From Photorhabdus khanii NC19 (GTDB lineage: Bacteria; Pseudomonadota; Gammaproteobacteria; Enterobacterales; Enterobacteriaceae), in assembly GCF_000517265.1 (NCBI RefSeq), contig NZ_AYSJ01000011.1, positions 159,413 to 223,412 on the forward strand: a stretch of DNA of 64,000 nucleotides, read 5' to 3'. The first letter of the stretch is position 1. Each line of letters opens with the position of its first letter. Shown in pieces: positions 29,141-38,529 of the stretch. The position numbers and the translations under genes were made by a program. The notes beneath the pieces were generated by a model. That model was given only the letters and a program-made list of their open reading frames with translations. It was not told the DNA's origin and made no database searches.

Positions 29141-30034
29141 ATGAACCTAAACTCTCTTTCCGAAACACTTAAATTTTTTACCATCATAAGTACCGAGTTG
29201 ATCATTCTGTTTTTGGTTGTGAGTTTCATTGTCGCAATGATGCAGGAGTACATACCAGCCAGTACAGTACAGCGTCTGCTTACCGGACGTGGTTTGCGTG
29301 GTAATCTCGTTGGCGCAGGATTAGGGGCAGTAACACCATTTTGCTCCTGCTCAACCATTCCTGTTACCGTGAGTCTGCTTAATGCAGGTGCGCCATTTGG
29401 CGCCACTATGTCTTTCCTTGTCTCTTCACCAATACTCAATCCGGTTATTCTGGGTTTGCTGGTGACATTGCTTGGTTGGAAATTCACACTATTTTATGGT
29501 GTTTCTGCTTTTATTCTCTCTGTAGCGGTGGGAGCAATCTGGCAGTTCTTTGGTTTAGAACGAGACGTAAAGAAAGTACGTTTAGTCGGTAATAACAGCT
29601 CGCCTGGGCCAAACGATTTAAAATCGCGTCTAAATCGAGCCAGTCGTGCTGCCTTTAGCCTATTTAAAACTTCTTTACCTTATTTACTTATCGGTGCAGG
29701 TATAGGTTCCTTAATCTACGGTGTAGTACCGGGAGAATGGATTGCCAATATTGCTGGAGCCGATAATCCATTCGCCATTCCCGTTGCAGCAGCTGTAGGC
29801 GTCCCACTCTATATTCGTGCAGAAACATTGATCCCTATCGGTTTAGCATTGCAATCTCAGGGGATGAGTATAGGCGCTGTCACAGCACTGATTATTGCTG
29901 GCGCAGGGGCAAGCATTCCAGAAGTTATTCTGCTCAATACCATTTTCCGCCCCCGTTTAGTGGCGGTTTTTGTACTGACCATTTTCTGTGTCGCGATCGG
30001 GGTAGGGTATATCGCTAATCTATTATTTGCCTGA
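29141..30034 (+). CDS. arsP: ArsP-like organoarsenical permease (DUF318 family)
   Basis: Inner-membrane permease of the DUF318/ArsP family, 297 residues with about eight hydrophobic segments. The diagnostic TPFCSCSTIP motif (near residue 67) holds the cysteine pair that binds trivalent methylated arsenic in ArsP. A second conserved region PLYIRAETLIPIG lies near residue 225. ArsP exports methylarsenite and aromatic arsenicals. The gene lies 54 bases after the PadR-type regulator and 12 bases before a Cys-rich peptide gene, and ArsM is in the same operon, which supports arsenic over the Cu/Zn role suggested for other DUF318 proteins. Confidence 0.83.
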   Translation: MNLNSLSETLKFFTIISTELIILFLVVSFIVAMMQEYIPASTVQRLLTGRGLRGNLVGAGLGAVTPFCSCSTIPVTVSLLNAGAPFGATMSFLVSSPILNPVILGLLVTLLGWKFTLFYGVSAFILSVAVGAIWQFFGLERDVKKVRLVGNNSSPGPNDLKSRLNRASRAAFSLFKTSLPYLLIGAGIGSLIYGVVPGEWIANIAGADNPFAIPVAAAVGVPLYIRAETLIPIGLALQSQGMSIGAVTALIIAGAGASIPEVILLNTIFRPRLVAVFVLTIFCVAIGVGYIANLLFA

Positions 30035-30046
30035 AAGGAGGCCGTT

Positions 30047-30232
30047 ATGTCGGAGAAGAAAGGGTTTATTGCCCGTTTATTCAGTAAACAGGAAACTTCC
30101 GCATGTTGTGCAATGCGGATTGAAGAGGTGACTGACGAAGCTCAAGATATTTCAAAGGAAAAAAAATCTGATTGCTGTAAGAAAAATACCAAAGACGCTA
30201 AAGAAGAAAACCAAGCACCCAAAGATGTTTAG
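30047..30232 (+). CDS. Small cysteine-pair protein of the arsenic operon
   Basis: A 61-residue hydrophilic protein with two vicinal cysteine pairs (residues 20-21 in ETSACCAMRIEEV, and 43-44 in KSDCCKKN) in an otherwise lysine- and glutamate-rich chain. It has a strong ribosome site (AAAGGAGG) and overlaps the region before arsM. Similar short CC-containing proteins accompany ArsP-type permeases. Vicinal thiols suggest binding of trivalent arsenic or another soft metal, perhaps to deliver it to the permease. No enzymatic motif is present. Confidence 0.75.
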   Translation: MSEKKGFIARLFSKQETSACCAMRIEEVTDEAQDISKEKKSDCCKKNTKDAKEENQAPKDV

Positions 30233-30248
30233 TTTAAGGAAGAAAAAG

Positions 30249-31325
30249 ATGAACGAACAATTGCTTAAACAACGGATTGAAGACATACAACACTATTATG
30301 GCGAAACACTGTCCAACAAACAGGATCTCGCTACGAATGTATGTACTGCGGACCAAGCTCCTTCAAGCAGAATCAAAGAAATTCTTAAACTTATCCACCC
30401 TGAGGTACAAATGCGTTTTTATGGTTGTGGTGCGCCTTTCCCTCCCTTATTGGAGGGAACCACAGTTCTGGATTTAGGGTGTGGTAGTGGACGTGATTGC
30501 TTTATTCTTTCTCATCTCGTAGGTGCTGAAGGTAAAGTCATTGGCATTGATGCAACAGCAGCACAAATCAAGTTCGCTCAGAGTTTTGTCGACTACCATC
30601 GTCAGATATTTGGCTATCCATCCACCAATATTCATTTTCAACAAGGGTATATCGAGTCACTGGAGGAACTTGATTTACCGCCTGAAAGTATCGACGTTAT
30701 CGTCTCAAACTGTGTCATCAATCTGTCTATGTCTAAGGCAGATGTGTTGGCTGGTATGGCTCACTTACTCAAGCCTGGCGGAGAAATCTACTTTTCTGAC
30801 ATTTTTTCAGATAGAAGACTGGACCCATCATTGAAAGATGATCCGCAAGTTGTTGGTGAATGTATCGGTGATGTTTTGTACTTTGAGGATTTTATACGGC
30901 TGGCAAGAACGGTCGGTTTTAATGATGTTCGTGTAATCAATAGCAACTTGAGACCCATAAACAATAAGGAAATCGAAGCAAAACTAGGCGGTGCAAAACT
31001 GTGTTCCATGACGCTAAGACTGTTCAAATTAGAACTGGAAGACCGCTGCGAAGACTATGGCCAAGTCGCAATTTATAAAGGTAATCTACCGGATGCCTCA
31101 AATCAGTTTGTTCTTGATCAAGAGCATATTTTTGAGGCAGGCAGAGCCACCCCGGTATGTGGTAATACTGCCAAGATGATGACCAAAAGCCGTTACCATA
31201 CATTGTTTGATTTAATTGGCGATGGGAAAAAGCACTATGGTCTTTTCAACTGTGGAACACCGCAACAATTTGATGTTGATACTAAAGTTATGCAAACCGA
31301 TGTACCAAACAACTGTGGTTGTTGA
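30249..31325 (+). CDS. arsM: Arsenite S-adenosylmethionine methyltransferase ArsM
   Basis: Class I SAM-dependent methyltransferase, 358 residues from the ATG at 30,249 (AAGGAAG upstream). The SAM-binding motif is DLGCGSGRDC (about 75-84). Arsenic-binding cysteines match the ArsM pattern: Cys32 (NVCTADQ), Cys60 (FYGCGAP), Cys155 (SNCVINLS) and Cys205 (GECIGD). The protein ends in CGC. ArsM converts As(III) to methylarsenicals, some volatile. With ArsP, the product methylarsenite could be exported, either as detoxification or as an antibacterial. A strong terminator follows. Confidence 0.93.
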   Translation: MNEQLLKQRIEDIQHYYGETLSNKQDLATNVCTADQAPSSRIKEILKLIHPEVQMRFYGCGAPFPPLLEGTTVLDLGCGSGRDCFILSHLVGAEGKVIGIDATAAQIKFAQSFVDYHRQIFGYPSTNIHFQQGYIESLEELDLPPESIDVIVSNCVINLSMSKADVLAGMAHLLKPGGEIYFSDIFSDRRLDPSLKDDPQVVGECIGDVLYFEDFIRLARTVGFNDVRVINSNLRPINNKEIEAKLGGAKLCSMTLRLFKLELEDRCEDYGQVAIYKGNLPDASNQFVLDQEHIFEAGRATPVCGNTAKMMTKSRYHTLFDLIGDGKKHYGLFNCGTPQQFDVDTKVMQTDVPNNCGC

Positions 31326-31345
31326 GTAAATGCTTCCGAATAGCA

Positions 31346-31376
31346 AAAATCCTTACAGCAATGCTGTAAGGATTTT
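31346..31376 (+). terminator. Rho-independent terminator after arsM
   Basis: AAAATCCTTACAGC and GCTGTAAGGATTTT form a long perfect stem followed by a T-containing tail, 20 bases after the arsM stop. Its A-rich upstream side would also let it act on leftward transcripts. Confidence 0.85.
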
Positions 31377-31426
31377 CTAATTTCTTTAAGTTCGCGGAGC
31401 TACTTCAACATCCCCAAACTATTATC

Positions 31427-31503
31427 TGGTCGGCGAGAGAGGATTCGAACCTCCGACCCACTGGTCCCAAACCAGTTGCGCTACCAAGCTGCGCTACTCG
31501 CCG
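31427..31503 (-). tRNA. proM: tRNA-Pro (UGG anticodon)
   Basis: On the minus strand a complete 77-base cloverleaf with encoded CCA can be drawn. The acceptor stem is CGGCGAG/CTCGCCG, the T-loop TTCGAAT and the anticodon loop TTTGGGA, giving anticodon UGG, read as proline. It resembles E. coli proM. In E. coli a different tRNA-Pro gene (proK) lies near dpp, so a tRNA-Pro in this region is consistent with the backbone order. Confidence 0.96.
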
Positions 31504-31627
31504 AAAACGAGGCGCATCTTACTGCGCTCGTTGTAGGCCGTCAATACCTTTTTAATAATCAGGGATTAGTTGCTGTTAAAAACAACGGGAATGCAGCTAT
31601 ATTGGATTCTCACACGTTTTGAACAGT

Positions 31628-31690
31628 TTATTCATCGAATAGATCAGAATGTCTTCCTGTTCGCTCAAATCTGACAACATCACCAACCAC
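31628..31690 (-). pseudogene. C-terminal remnant of a YafQ-type toxin
   Basis: Immediately after dinJ on the same strand a frame reads VVRFERTGRHSDLFDE and stops. This matches the end of YafQ (RFERTGTHAALFG). The rest of the toxin gene is missing; the remnant begins close to the antitoxin stop. The toxin must have been lost by deletion. Confidence 0.65.
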
Positions 31691-31701
31691 CTTCTAACGC
31701 A

Positions 31702-31962
31702 TCAGATACCAAGTTGATCGAATAAATCATTAGCATCCTTTGCTTGATGGATATCTTCACCGCGATCACTCTTAGCCAAAGTTTCGGCTGTTAATTTATT
31801 AGGCACTCGCATTTCAAACGGCAATGCTTTTTCCTTTGCAACCTTAGTTAAAGTGATGCGTACCAGATCGGATACAGTTAACCCCATACCAGCCAAAACC
31901 TCAGTAGCTTCTGCTTTTAATGTCTCATCAATTCTTGCACGAACAAATGCATTTGCAGCCAT
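31702..31962 (-). CDS. dinJ: DinJ-type antitoxin (RelB/DinJ family)
   Basis: Antitoxin of 86 residues that closely follows E. coli DinJ: MAANAFVRARID at the start, EVLAGMGLTVSDLVRITLTK (ribbon-helix-helix region) and KDANDLFDQLGI at the end. DinJ binds its operator and neutralises the YafQ mRNA endonuclease. I start it at the ATG at 31,962, not at a Met 25 codons upstream that would add unrelated residues. Its partner toxin is reduced to a C-terminal scrap downstream, so dinJ is an orphan that might neutralise related toxins or regulate genes in trans. Confidence 0.88.
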   Translation of the reverse strand: MAANAFVRARIDETLKAEATEVLAGMGLTVSDLVRITLTKVAKEKALPFEMRVPNKLTAETLAKSDRGEDIHQAKDANDLFDQLGI

Positions 31963-32070
31963 ATTCTTTAAAAATAAAGTGTGGCTCAACTGAGCCACAA
32001 AATCAATGTAAGGGATATTAGGTTCCAACCATTTCATTCCACAACAGCCGGAACTGGCTATTTCAGATCA

Positions 32071-34140
32071 TTATTGCAGTAACGAAATATCCGCAACTTT
32101 CAGGAACAGATCACGCAATTCACTTAACAGGGTTAAGCGGTTCACGCGCACCTGCTGGTCTTCGTCCATCACCATGACATTGTCAAAGAAAGCATCGACA
32201 ACTTCACGCAGAGAGGCCAATTCAACCAACGCTTCCTGATAGCGCCCTTCAGCAAATAAAGGTGCCAGCTTATCCTGTAAAACCACCAGATACGTTGCCA
32301 GTTTCACCTCTTCCGGCGCTTTCAGCACAGAGGCACTCACTTTCTCATTCAGTGTCTCTTCAGACTTCGCCAGAATGTTAGAAACGCGCTTATTCGCGGC
32401 TGCCAGCGCTGTCGCTTCATCCAATGTACGGAAGTGAGTCACCGCTTTAACACGGGCATCGAAATCAGCCGGTTGCGTTGGACGACGCGCCAACACGGCC
32501 TGAATGGTATCAATGCTGTAACCCTGCTCCTGATACCAAGCACGGAAACGGCCAAGCATAAACTCAACCACGTCATCAGTGACTTTGGCATTGGTCAGCT
32601 TGTTGCCATATAGACGAACCGCTTCTTCTGTCAATGCCTGCAAATCCAGTGACAGTTTTTTCTCAACGATAATACGCAAAGCACCCAGCGCAGCACGACG
32701 CAGTGCAAACGGATCTTTATCGCCTTTCGGATGCTGACCAATGCCAAAAATACCCGCCAGAGTATCCATTTTGTCCGCAATGGCTAACGCACAGGAAACA
32801 CCTGTAGAAGGTAATTCATCACCGGCAAAACGCGGCTGATACTGCTCATTCAGCGCCAGAGCGACATCTTCTGTTTCACCGTCATAACGGGCGTAATGCA
32901 TTCCCATCACACCCTGAGTATCGGTGAACTCGAACACCATATTGGTCATCAGGTCACATTTAGACAACAAACCCGCACGAGCGGCATGATTAACGTCAGC
33001 GCCAATCTTCTCTGCAACCCAGCCAGCCAGGGCCTGAATACGATCCGTCTTATCGCGCAAAGTACCAAGCTGTTTCTGGAACAGAACCGTTGCCAGACGT
33101 GGCAGATTATTTTCCAGACGCTGTTTACGATCCGTATTAAAGAAGAATTCCGCATCAGCCAGACGCGGGCGAACCACTTTTTCATTACCGGAAATGATTT
33201 GCTGTGGATCAGAGGATTCAATGTTGGCAACAAAGATAAAATTTGCCATCAACTTGCCAGCATTGTCATAAACCGGGAAGTATTTCTGGTCGCCTTTCAT
33301 GGTATAAACCAACGCTTCTGCTGGCACTTCGAGGAATTTTTCTTCAAATTTCGCTGTCAGCACAACCGGCCATTCAACCAAAGAGGTAACTTCTTCCAAC
33401 AAGCTATCACTAATATCCGCAATGCCACCCAGTTGAACAGCGGCTTGTTCCACATCCTGCTTAATAAGCGCCTTACGAGTCTCATAATCCGCGATCACTT
33501 TACCGCGTTGCTGCAAAATCGCTGGATACTGTTCCGCATTGTCAATCGTGAATTCAGACTCACCCATAAAACGATGACCACGAATGACACGAGCAGATTT
33601 GATGCCCAGAATGTCACCTTCAATCAGTTCATTACCGAACAACATAGCGATGGTATGCACCGGGCGAACAAACTGAGTCTCTTTATCGCTCCAACGCATC
33701 AGTTTAGGTATCGGCAACTTACTCAGAGCCTGGCTGACCATAGCCGCCAGCAACTCTTTTACACTGCGGCCCTTAATCAGAGCACGGTACAGTAACCATT
33801 CGCCTTTATCTGTCACCAACCGTTCAGCCTGAGAAGCTGTAATACCACAACCACGAGCCCAACCTTCAGCCGCTTTTGTCGGTTTACCCTCTGCATCAAA
33901 TGCCTGAGCAATTGCCGGGCCACGTTTTTCCACTTCACGGTCAGCCTGCGCTTCATCCAGATTGGCAACTTTCAGCGCCAGGCGGCGCGGGGCCGCAAAC
34001 CAGCTCACTTCACCATAAGCCAGATTAGCGTTATCCAATTCTGCCGCAAAATTAGCCGCAAATGCTTCAGCCAGTGAACGAAGAGCCTTCGGCGGCAACT
34101 CTTCTGTGCCGATTTCCACCAGGAAAGTCTGTTGAGTCAT
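32071..34140 (-). CDS. glyS: Glycyl-tRNA synthetase beta subunit
   Basis: Beta subunit of the tetrameric (alpha2-beta2) glycyl-tRNA synthetase, 689 residues, the usual length. It begins [20 protein letters not shown] and carries the conserved [20 protein letters not shown] and [14 protein letters not shown] segments near residue 260-290. An HD-like central domain and C-terminal tRNA-binding (anticodon) region follow, as in E. coli. It is transcribed leftward 9 bases after glyQ. Essential housekeeping gene. Confidence 0.98.
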   Translation of the reverse strand: MTQQTFLVEIGTEELPPKALRSLAEAFAANFAAELDNANLAYGEVSWFAAPRRLALKVANLDEAQADREVEKRGPAIAQAFDAEGKPTKAAEGWARGCGITASQAERLVTDKGEWLLYRALIKGRSVKELLAAMVSQALSKLPIPKLMRWSDKETQFVRPVHTIAMLFGNELIEGDILGIKSARVIRGHRFMGESEFTIDNAEQYPAILQQRGKVIADYETRKALIKQDVEQAAVQLGGIADISDSLLEEVTSLVEWPVVLTAKFEEKFLEVPAEALVYTMKGDQKYFPVYDNAGKLMANFIFVANIESSDPQQIISGNEKVVRPRLADAEFFFNTDRKQRLENNLPRLATVLFQKQLGTLRDKTDRIQALAGWVAEKIGADVNHAARAGLLSKCDLMTNMVFEFTDTQGVMGMHYARYDGETEDVALALNEQYQPRFAGDELPSTGVSCALAIADKMDTLAGIFGIGQHPKGDKDPFALRRAALGALRIIVEKKLSLDLQALTEEAVRLYGNKLTNAKVTDDVVEFMLGRFRAWYQEQGYSIDTIQAVLARRPTQPADFDARVKAVTHFRTLDEATALAAANKRVSNILAKSEETLNEKVSASVLKAPEEVKLATYLVVLQDKLAPLFAEGRYQEALVELASLREVVDAFFDNVMVMDEDQQVRVNRLTLLSELRDLFLKVADISLLQ

Positions 34141-34149
34141 GACAGCCTC

Positions 34150-35064
34150 TTAGCTCTGATTCTTTTTACACATAGGGAAGTCCAACGCCTCGCGGGAGGC
34201 ATAGTAAGCTTCTGCAACAGCTTTGGTCAGGGTGCGAATACGCAGGATATAGCGCTGACGCTCAGTCACCGAGATAGCTTTACGGGCATCCAACAGATTG
34301 AATGTATGACCCGCTTTGAGAATACGTTCATAAGCCGGCAGAGGCAGCGGTGTTTCCAGCGCCAGCAGATCCTGAGCTTCTTTTTCATATTGCTCAAAGC
34401 AGCTAAACAGGAAATCGACATCTGCATACTCAAAGTTATAAGTAGATTGTTCTACTTCATTCTGATGATAAATATCACCATAAGTGGTTCTACCCAGTGG
34501 ACCATCACACCAAACCAGATCATAAACACTGTCTACGCCCTGGATATACATCGCCAGACGCTCAAGACCGTAAGTAATCTCACCGGTTACCGGCTTACAC
34601 TCAAGGCCACCTACCTGCTGGAAGTAAGTGAACTGAGTCACTTCCATGCCGTTAAGCCACACTTCCCAGCCCAAACCCCAGGCACCCAATGTCGGGTTTT
34701 CCCAGTTATCTTCAACAAAACGGATATCATGAACCGTCGGGTCCAACCCCAACTCTTTCAGAGAACCCAGATATAATTCCTGAATATTGTCTGGTGACGG
34801 CTTAATAATGACCTGAAACTGATAATAATGTTGTAAGCGATTCGGGTTTTCACCGTATCGGCCATCCGTCGGACGACGGGAAGGTTGCACATAAGCCGCA
34901 GCAATTGGCTCCGGGCCAAGTGCACGCAGGCAAGTAATTGGATGAGAAGTACCCGCGCCGACTTCCATGTCCAGTGGTTGGACAATGGTGCAGCCCTGAC
35001 GCGCCCAATAATCCTGTAATGTCAGGATCAGCCCCTGAAAGGTCTTGGTATCAAACTTTTGCAT
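34150..35064 (-). CDS. glyQ: Glycyl-tRNA synthetase alpha subunit
   Basis: Catalytic alpha subunit of glycyl-tRNA synthetase, 304 residues. The conserved N-terminus ([20 protein letters not shown]) is followed by class II synthetase motif 2 region ([20 protein letters not shown] near residue 45) and [16 protein letters not shown] near residue 185 (motif 3). It precedes glyS in a two-gene leftward operon. The region upstream (35,065-35,259) is shared with the divergent tag gene. Confidence 0.98.
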   Translation of the reverse strand: MQKFDTKTFQGLILTLQDYWARQGCTIVQPLDMEVGAGTSHPITCLRALGPEPIAAAYVQPSRRPTDGRYGENPNRLQHYYQFQVIIKPSPDNIQELYLGSLKELGLDPTVHDIRFVEDNWENPTLGAWGLGWEVWLNGMEVTQFTYFQQVGGLECKPVTGEITYGLERLAMYIQGVDSVYDLVWCDGPLGRTTYGDIYHQNEVEQSTYNFEYADVDFLFSCFEQYEKEAQDLLALETPLPLPAYERILKAGHTFNLLDARKAISVTERQRYILRIRTLTKAVAEAYYASREALDFPMCKKNQS

Positions 35065-35259
35065 GTTGGATCCGCACGCGATACATATGAATTTGAAAGG
35101 AAGTCGGTCAGTATACCCTTTGACCTTAAGATATACAGCCCTGAATTCGCTCTCAATTCCACCCTAAAATAAAAAAATCTTAATCTGGCTATTTTACTTG
35201 TATGTATATACAGTTAAAGTACAGTCAATTATTAACCATCAACATCGGGAATAATCATC

Positions 35260-35817
35260 ATGGAATTAACACGCTGTCATTGGGTGACCTCTGATCCTGA
35301 ATATCTGACTTACCATGATAATGAATGGGGAAAACCACAAAAAGATAGCCAAAAGCTGTTTGAAATGATCTGTCTGGAAGGCCAGCAATCCGGGCTGTCA
35401 TGGCTGACTATCCTGAAAAAACGCGCAGGCTATCGCCAATGTTTTCATCAGTTTGATCCGGTAAAAATTGCCGTCATGGATGAAAATGATGTGGCACGAC
35501 TGATGCTCAATCCCGCAATTGTCCGCAATCGCGCCAAAATTAACGCCATTATCAACAATGCGCGGGCATATCTTAAAATGCAACAACAGGGTGAGGAATT
35601 CAGCACCTTTATCTGGCGTTTTGTTGATAACAAACCGATTATTAATCAGTGGAAAACCATCACAGAGGTGCCGGTAAAAACAGATATTTCAGATGAGTTA
35701 TCACAAGCACTGAAAAAAAGAGGGTTCAAATTTATCGGCAGTACCACTTGCTATGCATTTATGCAGGCGACAGGCTTGGTCAATGACCATATAACTGACT
35801 GTTTATGTAGAAAATAA
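35260..35817 (+). CDS. tag: DNA-3-methyladenine glycosylase I
   Basis: Base-excision repair glycosylase that removes 3-methyladenine, 185 residues. The N-terminal RCHWV...YHDNEWG and the C-terminal His/Cys (NDHITDCLCR) form the zinc snap of the Tag family. LEGQQSGLSWLTILKKR near residue 42 is the conserved core, and KRGFKFIGSTTCYAFMQATG lies near residue 150. It is divergent from glyQ, as in E. coli-type gene order. The start has a GGGAAT context upstream; no frameshift or oddity is seen. Confidence 0.95.
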   Translation: MELTRCHWVTSDPEYLTYHDNEWGKPQKDSQKLFEMICLEGQQSGLSWLTILKKRAGYRQCFHQFDPVKIAVMDENDVARLMLNPAIVRNRAKINAIINNARAYLKMQQQGEEFSTFIWRFVDNKPIINQWKTITEVPVKTDISDELSQALKKRGFKFIGSTTCYAFMQATGLVNDHITDCLCRK

Positions 35818-36022
35818 ATTCAGTGAATTACAATAGCCCCAAGATTAATGCCAATAATAAAGCTGGATATTAACCAAACATTTAGCTCTTTATTTTAAAT
35901 GTTAAATTAAATGCAATATTAAATAATTAATAGTCATAATTTTCCAGATTGCACCCCGATAATGCGAAGGGTATGGTGTTATTTCTTCTAATTTAAATAA
36001 CACACCGACAACGAACACGGCT

Positions 36023-37276
36023 ATGATTTTTTCTCAATTCGGTAACAAGTTTACACAAGACGCAGGTATAACCCGCCTGATGAATGACCTTAATCAAGGG
36101 TTGAGGACACCCGGAGCAATTATGCTGGGCGGTGGTAATCCGGCACATATCCCGGAAATGGATGGCTATTTTCAGCAATTACTGACTGAGATGGCCGCAA
36201 GCGGTCAACTCACGGAAACACTATGCAACTATGATGGCCCCCAGGGTAAAGATACGCTAATTCGAGCGCTGGCAGAGATGCTGCGCGAAAAACTTGGCTG
36301 GGAAATTGGTACACAAAATATTGCCCTGACCAATGGCAGCCAGAGCGCATTTTTCTATCTGTTTAACCTGCTGGCTGGGCGCAGTGAAGATGGATCTACC
36401 CGTAAGGTACTATTTCCACTGGCACCGGAATATATTGGCTATTCCGACTCAGGGCTGGATGAAGGCTTATTTGTTGCCAATAAACCCAATATTGAATTAT
36501 TGCCGGCAGGTCAGTTCAAATACCGTGTTGATTTTGACCATCTCAATATTACCGACGATATTGGTCTGATCTGTGTTTCTCGCCCAACTAACCCAACCGG
36601 TAACGTTATCACTGATGAAGAGTTACAACGGCTGGATCATCTGGCTCAACAACATCAAATCCCACTGCTAATTGATAATGCTTATGGCGTCCCCTTCCCT
36701 GGTATTATTTTCAGCGAAGCGACGCCATTGTGGAATCCCAATATTATTCTGTGCATGAGTTTATCCAAATTAGGGCTGCCCGGCTCCCGCTGCGGGATTA
36801 TTATCGCTAACGATAAAATCATCAACGCCGTCAGTAATATGAACGGCATTATCAGCCTTGCACCGGGCGGCGTTGGCCCAGCAATGGCATTGGAAATGAT
36901 CCGACGCAATGATCTTCTTCGCCTGTCACAGGATGTTATCCGCCCGTTCTATCAACAACGGGTTCAGGACGTCATTCATATTATTCGTCGTTACCTGCCG
37001 CCAGAACTTTGTCTTATCCATAAACCAGAAGGTGCCATTTTTCTGTGGCTGTGGTTTAAAAACCTGCCAATAACAACAGAAACGCTTTATCACAGGTTGA
37101 AAAAGCGCGGCGTACTGATGGTTCCAGGCCACTATTTCTTCCCAGGACTGGAACAAAACTGGCCACATGCTCACGAATGTATGCGTATGAACTACGTGCC
37201 TGATCCGGCAAGTATCGAAAAAGGGATTGCAATTCTGGCGGAAGAGATTGAACTGGCGCATCAGAAAGTCGCCTGA
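36023..37276 (+). CDS. avtA: Valine-pyruvate aminotransferase AvtA
   Basis: PLP-dependent transaminase that interconverts valine and alanine with their keto acids, 417 residues. The PLP lysine is Lys249 in MSLSKLGLPGSR; other conserved parts are LGGGNPAHIPEM (35-46), SRPTNPTGNV (187-196) and IDNAYGVPFPG. It matches E. coli AvtA across its length. It is monocistronic, with a clear terminator 17 bases after the stop. Confidence 0.97.
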   Translation: MIFSQFGNKFTQDAGITRLMNDLNQGLRTPGAIMLGGGNPAHIPEMDGYFQQLLTEMAASGQLTETLCNYDGPQGKDTLIRALAEMLREKLGWEIGTQNIALTNGSQSAFFYLFNLLAGRSEDGSTRKVLFPLAPEYIGYSDSGLDEGLFVANKPNIELLPAGQFKYRVDFDHLNITDDIGLICVSRPTNPTGNVITDEELQRLDHLAQQHQIPLLIDNAYGVPFPGIIFSEATPLWNPNIILCMSLSKLGLPGSRCGIIIANDKIINAVSNMNGIISLAPGGVGPAMALEMIRRNDLLRLSQDVIRPFYQQRVQDVIHIIRRYLPPELCLIHKPEGAIFLWLWFKNLPITTETLYHRLKKRGVLMVPGHYFFPGLEQNWPHAHECMRMNYVPDPASIEKGIAILAEEIELAHQKVA

Positions 37277-37292
37277 TATTGAAGACAAAAAA

Positions 37293-37316
37293 GCTCCTGC
37301 ATTGAAATGCGGGAGC
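37293..37316 (+). terminator. Terminator after avtA
   Basis: GCTCCTGCATT and AATGCGGGAGC form an 11-bp inverted repeat with one G-T pair, flanked by A-rich sequence on the left and AAAATG on the right, shortly after the avtA stop. Confidence 0.65.
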
Positions 37317-37509
37317 AAAATGACAACGAGGACTTTTTACATGATTATTATCAGAATTTGCAGAATGCTTTGTGCGTAAGAAGAGAAAGAAACACTCCTT
37401 ATCTACCCGCTCTCCTTAAGCAGCCTCTATCTTAATCAGAAAGTTCTCAATCTAATGGCTTGAATAGACCGGTTTTTGTGTGTTTACTGATAGCTAATGC
37501 AAAAGTGCA

Positions 37510-37628
37510 TTATGCATTAATGAGACTTTCAGCCGATATGCCAAATTGCTTATTCAGTTTCCGAATCATTGGTAGTGTTAGGTAGATTCCCAAAATGCTT
37601 TCAGTATCGAAACAGAGATTATCTTCAT
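37510..37628 (-). pseudogene. Fused remnant of a higBA toxin-antitoxin module
   Basis: Reading leftward from an ATG at 37,626-37,628 the sequence gives MKIISVSILKAFWEST and stops; this resembles the N-terminus of HigB-type toxins. In another frame just beyond, it reads LTLPMIRKLNKQFGISAESL and stops at 37,510, typical of the C-terminus of the HigA antitoxin. The rest of both genes is gone, as if one deletion joined the toxin start to the antitoxin end. A palindrome CCCATAATGGG just upstream (about 37,640-37,655) could be the old operator. Confidence 0.6.
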
Positions 37629-38144
37629 GTGGAATATGATAGTCCCATTATGGGACAGATTTCTTAACAAGCGTAACCTACCAGAAAACCGCTCACTCCA
37701 TATTACTATATTTGGACTTTAATCCCATGGTGCATGCTGACGGTGGTACGGCAATACTGTCACATAACCTGCATCCTTTATCAAAAAGGGATTATTGTCA
37801 CAGCAAGGAAGACGATTCCTTTTGAAAAACCATGATGGATAGACAAAAAGCCAAATCACCTTAGCCTTATTAAGATTAAAAATTGTTTGAATAAATAGGC
37901 TACACAAATCATTACGATGACCTAATTCGTTTCTTATTCATCAGAAGAATAAAAAAATAAGTGTGACACAAAAAATTCACTATTCTCAGGTATTAATGCT
38001 ATGGTCAATGTTGCATATCGTGATTATAGTAACTGATATCGAATCCCTTAACTAAGATCCTAATATCCGATAGGCTAACAGAGTCACTTAGTAAAAGCGG
38101 AATATTCCGGCTGTTTGTTTGACCATACGAGATCAATTGAACCG
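37629..38144. other. Gene-poor spacer between higBA remnant and yidQ
   Basis: About 500 AT-rich bases. Apart from the possible higBA operator on the left, I see no RNA, repeat or convincing gene. A 62-codon leftward frame at 37,719-37,907 has no ribosome site or family motif and I do not call it. The promoter of the yidQ-like lipoprotein gene should lie in the last 100 bases. Confidence 0.4.
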
Positions 38145-38471
38145 ATGAAAAGTAATAAATTAATTCTATTTTGCGTCACATTAGGATGTCTGCTAATCAG
38201 CGGATGTACAAGCATCATGACGCATTCAGGACCTATCCGTGGTTATTATTCCGGTGCTCAGGCGAATATTGAAATGCTAAAAGATGATGACACTGGCTGG
38301 GTGATGAAACCACTGCTAGCGATTGATCTGCCTTTTTCTGCGCTATTAGATACCCTTTTATTACCTTATGACTATATAAAATCCGACGAGGATCAGTCAG
38401 CAAGTTCACCAAAAGAGCGAATTGAGGAAATAGACAAAGCGCAAAATCAAAATCAGACTAAAGCTAACTAA
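38145..38471 (+). CDS. yidQ: YceK/YidQ-family lipoprotein
   Basis: Small predicted outer-membrane or periplasmic lipoprotein of 108 residues. The signal peptide ends in the lipobox LISGC; the mature part has the family segments SGPIRGYYSGAQANIEML and LLAIDLPFSALLDTLLLPYD. I start it at the ATG at 38,145, which places the lipobox Cys near residue 20; an in-frame Met 10 codons upstream lacks support. In E. coli yidQ is next to yidR, and here yidR is the convergent neighbour, which supports the assignment. Its function is unknown. Confidence 0.85.
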   Translation: MKSNKLILFCVTLGCLLISGCTSIMTHSGPIRGYYSGAQANIEMLKDDDTGWVMKPLLAIDLPFSALLDTLLLPYDYIKSDEDQSASSPKERIEEIDKAQNQNQTKAN

Positions 38472-38529
38472 TCATTCGTTTTGGTTTATTTATTGCCACC
38501 AGAGGATAACCAACTGGTAGCAAATGTAT

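Noticed and set aside
31427-31503. tRNA-Pro as an integration site for the ars-type or PLP operons
   Set aside because: I found no integrase and no repeat of the tRNA 3' end at the far side of those operons.
32896-33795. A 299-codon frame opposite glyS
   Set aside because: It is antisense to a conserved housekeeping gene; its length is a by-product of glyS codon use.
37719-37907. A 62-codon leftward frame
   Set aside because: No ribosome site, no recognisable motif and AT-rich surroundings; likely chance.
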